9,141 bases of DNA, taken from contig JAHJAQ010000089.1 of the NCBI GenBank assembly GCA_018813975.1, forward strand, positions 1-9,141, in the 5' to 3' direction. Position numbers and translations under genes: made by a program. This document shows positions 7,801 to 9,141 of this stretch, piece by piece (the first letter of the stretch is position 1; each line of letters starts with the position of its first letter). The notes beneath the pieces were generated by a model, which was not told the DNA's origin, did no database searches, and saw only the letters and a list, made by a program, of their open reading frames with translations. This stretch comes from Microcaldota archaeon (lineage in GTDB: Archaea > Iainarchaeota > Iainarchaeia > Iainarchaeales > JAGVWC01).

Positions 7801-7953
7801 CATTTTTACGGCAAAAGCACCAGTAGAACCAACTAATGATTCTTCCATGGTTCCATCGTCTTCAAACAATTGAACGGCATTAACACTCAAGAATAAAGAG
7901 AAAACTAGTAATAATACTCCGATTCCAATACAGGCTCTGTTCAAAAGGCTCAT
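1900..7953 (-). CDS. Giant multi-domain cell-surface protein (~2017 aa), Ig/FN3-like arrays with central coiled coil
   Basis: An exported, C-terminally anchored rod-like protein, probably an adhesin or surface-coat component; no catalytic motif seen. Order from ATG 7953: signal peptide 1-26 (V-N-A); beta-sandwich 28-171, opening F-E-D-D-G-T and closing N-Y-M-I-R-A as in many secreted proteins; Ig, FN3 and chitobiase-like repeats to about 960, bounded by linkers V-D-R-V-A-P 267, I-D-K-T-P-P 363, I-D-L-T-P-P 563, I-D-L-T-N-P 659 and V-D-T-I-P-P 752; coiled coil 964-1047; two homologous modules 1052-1160 and 1175-1280; further beta domains with I-D-N-T-P-P 1515 and I-D-N-T-K-P 1632; a last Ig domain to 1830; Pro/Gly linker; Ig-like domain 1858-1942 with C1867 and C1941; Thr/Pro stalk; T-G-F-L-G-L-G anchor at 1983 and tail W-R-R-F-K-A. 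Many N-x-S/T sequons suggest glycosylation. TTG 7962 would add three residues; ATG 7953 is preferred, with GGGAT upstream. It follows a paralogous-tail gene, separated by 183 bases with its own promoter. Confidence 0.93.
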   Translation of the reverse strand: MSLLNRACIGIGVLLLVFSLFLSVNAVQLFEDDGTMEESLVGSTGAFAVKMIPERTGKLTALTAFVERPGPQDWKGWMISYSMDNGHNIESQRLFHATPGFSWQTRDFLFGQEFSNEFYAGISKISSTSLGSDKTTPNSNSEFSNDYADPTGYSVDSQNNYMIRANFDYYPTVSNILTFPEPTNHSPTITATCTDYETPILLSGLQVDGNPSSFMIATDGAYDELIEEVKGFIPISALADGEHTVEVGCMDDSFNITKPLESATFFVDRVAPNTTVALDGTLGAHEWFTSNVQVTLTSTDPAPGSDVERIDYWLDGDTVQGLITCTTNPCVFTISNNGTTDIYFRATDNANNPESVQHASVFIDKTPPSAPVLIPFPEHYINGTSQTISWSLVSEALPESGVDYYNIYREVNDLGIYGLFDSTVATWVIDDTLAADHNYSYFVSAVDFAGNQSVPSESDWVVVDQNSPEASFLYALPAFMGSDTVHLDWDRAEDINTVYPAGIDYYSTYKNLAWLSKIDYTGAPVQSYDDIGNLDVETHSYEVSATDNANNEGPLSNTETTTIDLTPPVTLSIMLVPNGNNEWYITPETVTLSAFDPNSPSSGVATTYYCTDQTDLCTPNTLYTGPITVSAEGINFVRFYSVDNVGNIETTKSTGPIKIDLTNPHHQGILLDNGAAYNTTGNVMATLDIGFDDVSGLDYCEVSWDNITVENTGLNDLAGPYSYPDGVAIAQYKCFDIAGRETSPLVSDDIIVDTIPPVSDITSLVALEDVLKGNTLIAGNSFDATSGIDFIEIKIEQRDENDSGWNTILDWTPVNETWSSIVGNTEWNYLWNNSSYPTTSFRVSSRATDKAGWQETTADIQNDNIRIELIKNNSPYIENALFGDTDLWVYGFLDRTNWEYSLEIFDRNEVGSPTIYDYNIVTDDDAFFSYAIDASTWDLSKWYTARLITEEGQELYTQLDALYYSYQIELLNQQLQEIDANIAALWEDSNNQAQQIADLNAAIQDIYNQLDSINQQLADLESDVSYLMNKVDQLQGQIDFLFNVLKVMNHASINLFYNADAEALDVWGEAAYGTFGFIGLTLIPTDLSGPNYFYFTTVSGPNNSYHFTTINGNPIDTSILPPKSYNVNVTMFSDFRPMGAPPIYVVGAIFDTLAIEDLAEHLEELEEQVSMLNAGNLAFTYNSVTNMGTFHGEAPTNANCAKLSIFSSAGTFWGFGQTTVVEDGSGPDYSITKNLSNYPHVPLNVYVRFFENPFCMGFQPPIEIVNDTFDSLLAEDLFGFRNITASTYVTSYYINEIDVPITFGLKPVTGEHYRIEYRINPEEEWQTLKYCSYYPEGINTDKRAELHLDSTGIFRVQLRTQSCGYGPPATEEYISHRIRIKHVDLIDFLTAYTAIVNPVENSYNPYPSPYGSITPGVYWTQSGSVPLISYVGTNTEPDYPTCEVRYYSTDTQSHTIAEWDINSMDSNTWICDTLGELETSDWGNTNYKDGQFTRIRVRNDIVGQPDSFDEIKIGIDNTPPSITSINPDEEGILNGVYRVFADITDNLSGVKEANFFLIEKDGFEYCMDDNENCHFGDGNIVWTVVDVDFDSNSNMFYNDVNTLNFPDGDYNIAYQAIDVAGNEGYLEIDPIIDNTKPIINDVSFLPADPKLRGQTIEIMVIVTDNLSGVDQVWATITRPDTTVDVLQLTGTEPNYSGEYITDINFEEGNYQVQVNATDLASNPAILFLTDFNLWYSYVIDIMLTNDTVTQGDSLTINGTVLSDHGNIVGDANVDLLLPTETVTVTVDVNTGEFSYLYHTGSAPTGTHTIIAEVIAPNGITFSDSETLIINAPPTPPEPSPPSPGSPGNGGPSGGSSGALILEFSENCSNEEIVITILRETINSPVFGAIVTITNEDEEVIAEVTTNQEGQVSFNLEPGIYTFTAKRSIMRSNPQEFEVVDCTPVAEETPANTTPVPPAPPQTTETTETSTLTAANPNNTAPITGFLGLGATGTSVLLGALLIIGLAGISVGWRRFKA
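1903..2463 (-). other. C-terminal surface-anchor cassette of the giant protein
   Basis: A Pro/Gly linker, an Ig-like domain framed by N-C-S-N-E-E and V-D-C, a Thr/Pro stalk, then I-T-G-F-L-G-L-G, a transmembrane helix and W-R-R-F-K-A. The same order occurs in the 311-aa neighbour (N-C-I-N-E-E, K-D-C, I-T-G-F-L-G-L-G, W-Q-R-S-K-K), so the two are paralogous over this part. Confidence 0.85.
4114..4800 (-). repeat. Internal duplication: two homologous ~105-residue modules
   Basis: Module A (residues 1052-1160) and module B (1175-1280) share a plan: an N-terminal F/Y-containing strand, a G-T-F-x-G-F region, an S-G-P-[ND]-Y motif, an N-V strand, then M-G, P-P-I and F-D-x-L-x-x-E-D-L. Their ends align as PPIYVVGAIFDTLAIEDL and PPIEIVNDTFDSLLAEDL. 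A short helix (LAEHLEELEEQVSMLN) joins them. DNA identity is low, so the duplication is old. Confidence 0.75.
4813..5064 (-). other. Central coiled coil of the giant surface protein
   Basis: Residues about 964-1047 are rich in Q, N, L, I and D with heptad-like spacing (IELLNQQLQEIDANI, later LDSINQQLADLESDVSYL and VDQLQGQIDFLF), unlike the beta-rich repeats on both sides. It could oligomerise several chains mid-rod or form a hinge. Confidence 0.8.
7876..7953 (-). other. Signal peptide of the giant surface protein
   Basis: Residues 1-26 have an Arg-containing start (L-L-N-R), a core of G, I, V, L and F, and end S-V-N-A before V-Q-L-F-E-D-D-G, a typical cleavable Sec signal. Confidence 0.8.
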
Positions 7954-7990
7954 CTGCTTCAATCCCGAATTCTAAAAAAGTTTCCTTGCC

Positions 7991-7998
7991 TTAAAAAG
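7991..7998 (-). promoter_or_regulatory. Candidate promoter (BRE plus box A) of the giant gene
   Basis: On the minus strand CTTTTTAA is preceded by purine-rich CGAGAA, resembling a BRE/box A pair. A start about 25 bases downstream would leave a leader of about 15 bases containing GGGATTG before ATG 7953. Other A/T boxes near 8032-8040 and 8051-8058 are alternatives. Confidence 0.4.
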
Positions 7999-8100
7999 TT
8001 CTCGTTATAACTCTATTTGGGCAATTGACTTTTTAAATATAACTGATTCACTATAAAAAGTATATTTTTGCCTAATTTTTCTCAATACTGAAAAATAAGT

Positions 8101-8136
8101 GAAAATTTTTAGAATAAAAAGAGCTGGCGCCAAAAA
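8101..8136 (-). terminator. Probable terminator region after the 311-aa gene
   Basis: Directly after the stop on the minus strand come a T5 run, the perfect 8-base palindrome TGGCGCCA (8125-8132) and another T5 run (8116-8120). The U-runs fit archaeal intrinsic termination. The palindrome has no loop, so it is not a hairpin on its own and may instead be a protein site. Confidence 0.4.
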
Positions 8137-9072
8137 TTATTTTTTGCTTCTTTGCCACCCAATATAGATCGCGCCAATACCTATTATTAAGAGAATAATA
8201 AGTAACGCATTACCAACAGTTCCACCTAATCCAAGAAAACCTGTTATGAGATTGGTAGTATTGGGAGCTGTTCCAGTAGTATCCTCCGTGGTATTGGTAG
8301 TGGATGTAGTAGTAGGATTGCTTGGGGTGTCTGTTGTTACGGGGGCATTAGGGTCTGCACCATTGTTTGGCGTTTCTGGAATCGTACAATCCTTAAGGTT
8401 AATTGCGGCTTGTGCTCTTGGAAAACCACTTTTTTTAGCTTCTAAAGTATATTCTCCTGGCTCGGTTAAGGTGAATCTAAATTTTCCATCCAAATTAGTA
8501 GTTCCAGAAGCCACTATGCTGGTATCCTTCAAAATATTGATTTGAACGCCTCGATTAACATTACCATTAGTATACGCTGCGGTTACTAAAACTTCTTCAT
8601 TAATACAATTTCCCACGATTGTCAGTATAATAGTGCTTCCGCCGCCACTAGGACCAGGTCCTCCAGGACCGCCAGGGCTTCCTGGGTTTCCGGGATTTCC
8701 CGGATCACCACTATTTTGGGTAATCGCCAATGGGGGTAATTCAGTAAAACCATCATTTTCGAATATCGCGGTTATTCCGGTTGCTTGGTCCTCTACAAAA
8801 AATTCTATTGTTTCTCCTGCTCTACCACTGTATGGATCTGGCGTAAAAAAAGGTTCTGCAGGGTCTGTTCCAAAAACCCCTCCGACAGTAAACGTAGCAT
8901 AGGTATCGCCATCTACCACTGCAAATACTTCTGTTCCATCAGAAGCAGGATTACCATTTATGGTAACAGTTCCTTTGAATTGGTGTGGAAGTCCTGGAGC
9001 CGCCAAAACAGAAGAAAATAGGATAAAGACTGAAATTAAAAGCACTAAATAACTACAAAGATGTGATTTCAT
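8137..9072 (-). CDS. Secreted, C-terminally anchored protein with collagen-like linker and Ig-like domain (311 aa)
   Basis: Signal peptide at residues 1-24 (L-V-L-L-I-S-V-F core, V-L-A-A). Residues 31-112 form a small beta domain, FKGTVTINGNPASDGTEV through G-R-A-G-E-T-I-E-F-F-V, resembling V-T-I-N-G-x-P-A-x-D-G-T domains of archaeal surface proteins. Residues 122-142 are collagen-like Gly-X-Pro triplets. Residues 147-229 are Ig-like or carboxypeptidase-regulatory-like, with T-T-N-L-D-G-K-F-R-F and E-P-G-E-Y-T-L-E-A-K-K, framed by C156 and C229, a likely disulfide. A Thr/Asn stalk (about 240-275) carries N-T-T sequons. The anchor is I-T-G-F-L-G-L-G, a transmembrane helix at about 285-304 and G-W-Q-R-S-K-K. 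ATG 9072 is supported by GAGG six bases upstream. No catalytic residues seen; a structural or binding role at the cell surface is likely. Its second half is paralogous to the tail of the giant protein encoded next downstream, so the two probably share location and perhaps act together. Confidence 0.9.
   Translation of the reverse strand: MKSHLCSYLVLLISVFILFSSVLAAPGLPHQFKGTVTINGNPASDGTEVFAVVDGDTYATFTVGGVFGTDPAEPFFTPDPYSGRAGETIEFFVEDQATGITAIFENDGFTELPPLAITQNSGDPGNPGNPGSPGGPGGPGPSGGGSTIILTIVGNCINEEVLVTAAYTNGNVNRGVQINILKDTSIVASGTTNLDGKFRFTLTEPGEYTLEAKKSGFPRAQAAINLKDCTIPETPNNGADPNAPVTTDTPSNPTTTSTTNTTEDTTGTAPNTTNLITGFLGLGGTVGNALLIILLIIGIGAIYIGWQRSKK
8647..8709 (-). repeat. Collagen-like Gly-X-Pro triplets
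   Basis: Residues 122-142 read as six G-X-P triplets plus G-P-S (GDP GNP GNP GSP GGP GGP GPS). The run is too short for a stable collagen triple helix by itself and most likely acts as an extended linker between the two beta domains. Confidence 0.8.
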
Positions 9073-9078
9073 TAAATC

Positions 9079-9082
9079 CCTC
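9079..9082 (-). promoter_or_regulatory. Shine-Dalgarno GAGG of the 311-aa gene
   Basis: On the minus strand GAGG (within AGAGGGAT) sits six bases before ATG 9072, a standard spacing that supports this start and an M-K-S-H signal-peptide N terminus. Confidence 0.65.
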
Positions 9083-9121
9083 TATCAAGTTAATCTGATT
9101 GAAAATAATTAAAAGAGTATG

Positions 9122-9129
9122 GTTTATAC
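9122..9129 (-). promoter_or_regulatory. Candidate box A of the 311-aa gene
   Basis: On the minus strand this reads GTATAAAC. A start about 25 bases downstream (near 9100) would give a leader of about 27 bases containing the GAGG ribosome site before ATG 9072. Only part of the upstream region is in the window. Confidence 0.45.
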
Positions 9130-9141
9130 ATCCACACATAA

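Noticed and set aside
1900..7953. Catalytic domain (peptidase, glycosidase) hidden in the giant protein
   Set aside because: Reading the whole chain showed only beta-repeat, coiled-coil, linker and anchor sequence, with no H-E-x-x-H, G-D-S-x or comparable active-site motif in context.
8246..8545. Val-rich, apparently membrane-spanning plus-strand frame
   Set aside because: Val codons are the antisense of the Thr/Asn-rich stalk codons of the 311-aa gene; there is no ribosome site and no independent protein-like signal.
8633..8902. Plus-strand open frame with a collagen-like Gly-Pro run
   Set aside because: Gly (GGN) and Pro (CCN) codons are mutually complementary, so the antisense of the real Gly-X-Pro linker also reads as Gly/Pro. 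It is a shadow of the 311-aa gene. The Gly/Pro-rich frame at 2273-2563 has the same cause.
1..9141. CRISPR array, insertion sequence or phage integration site
   Set aside because: No regularly spaced identical repeats, transposase-like frame, terminal inverted repeats or tRNA fragment were seen; the repetitive appearance comes from Ig-like protein repeats that are diverged at the DNA level.

Overview
The window looks like an AT-rich archaeal chromosome segment, possibly from a DPANN-type or other poorly sampled lineage. The evidence is box A-like A/T elements about 25 bases from likely transcript starts, a GGTGATC ribosome-binding site, and secreted proteins built from Ig-like repeats with Asn/Thr-rich stalks and a C-terminal hydrophobic anchor plus basic tail. 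There is no rRNA, tRNA or housekeeping gene, so the taxonomic call is an inference. Every convincing gene is on the minus strand, so transcription runs from high to low coordinates.

Region 1 (9141 to 8137): a 311-aa secreted, C-terminally anchored protein with a small beta domain, a collagen-like Gly-X-Pro linker, an Ig-like or carboxypeptidase-regulatory-like domain, and a Thr/Asn-rich stalk ending in a T-G-F-L-G-L-G membrane anchor. Region 2 (7953 to 1900): one giant surface protein of about 2017 aa. It has a signal peptide, an N-terminal beta-sandwich, a long array of Ig/FN3/chitobiase-like beta repeats joined by I-D-x-T-P-P type linkers, a central coiled coil, a duplicated globular module, more Ig repeats, and a C-terminal cassette homologous to that of the 311-aa protein. 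Region 3 (1899 to 1561): about 340 bp without a credible gene, holding a T-run terminator, a direct-repeat pair and possible promoter elements. Region 4 (1521 to 1): a compact three-gene unit made of a 57-aa ribbon-helix-helix regulator, a coiled-coil protein of about 305 aa anchored at its C terminus, and the first 150 codons of a secreted fiber-like protein that runs off the window. The last two genes overlap by ATGA, with a strong Shine-Dalgarno inside the upstream gene.

Taken together this is a cell-surface locus. Three proteins carry a related C-terminal anchor beginning T-G-F-[LF]. The fourth is secreted and may be displayed by its translationally coupled membrane partner. No catalytic domain is visible anywhere, so adhesion, a surface coat or cell-cell contact is the most economical reading, but this is inference from architecture. 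The regulator at the head of region 4, with paired repeats just upstream of its promoter, suggests that the anchor and fiber pair is switched or autoregulated.
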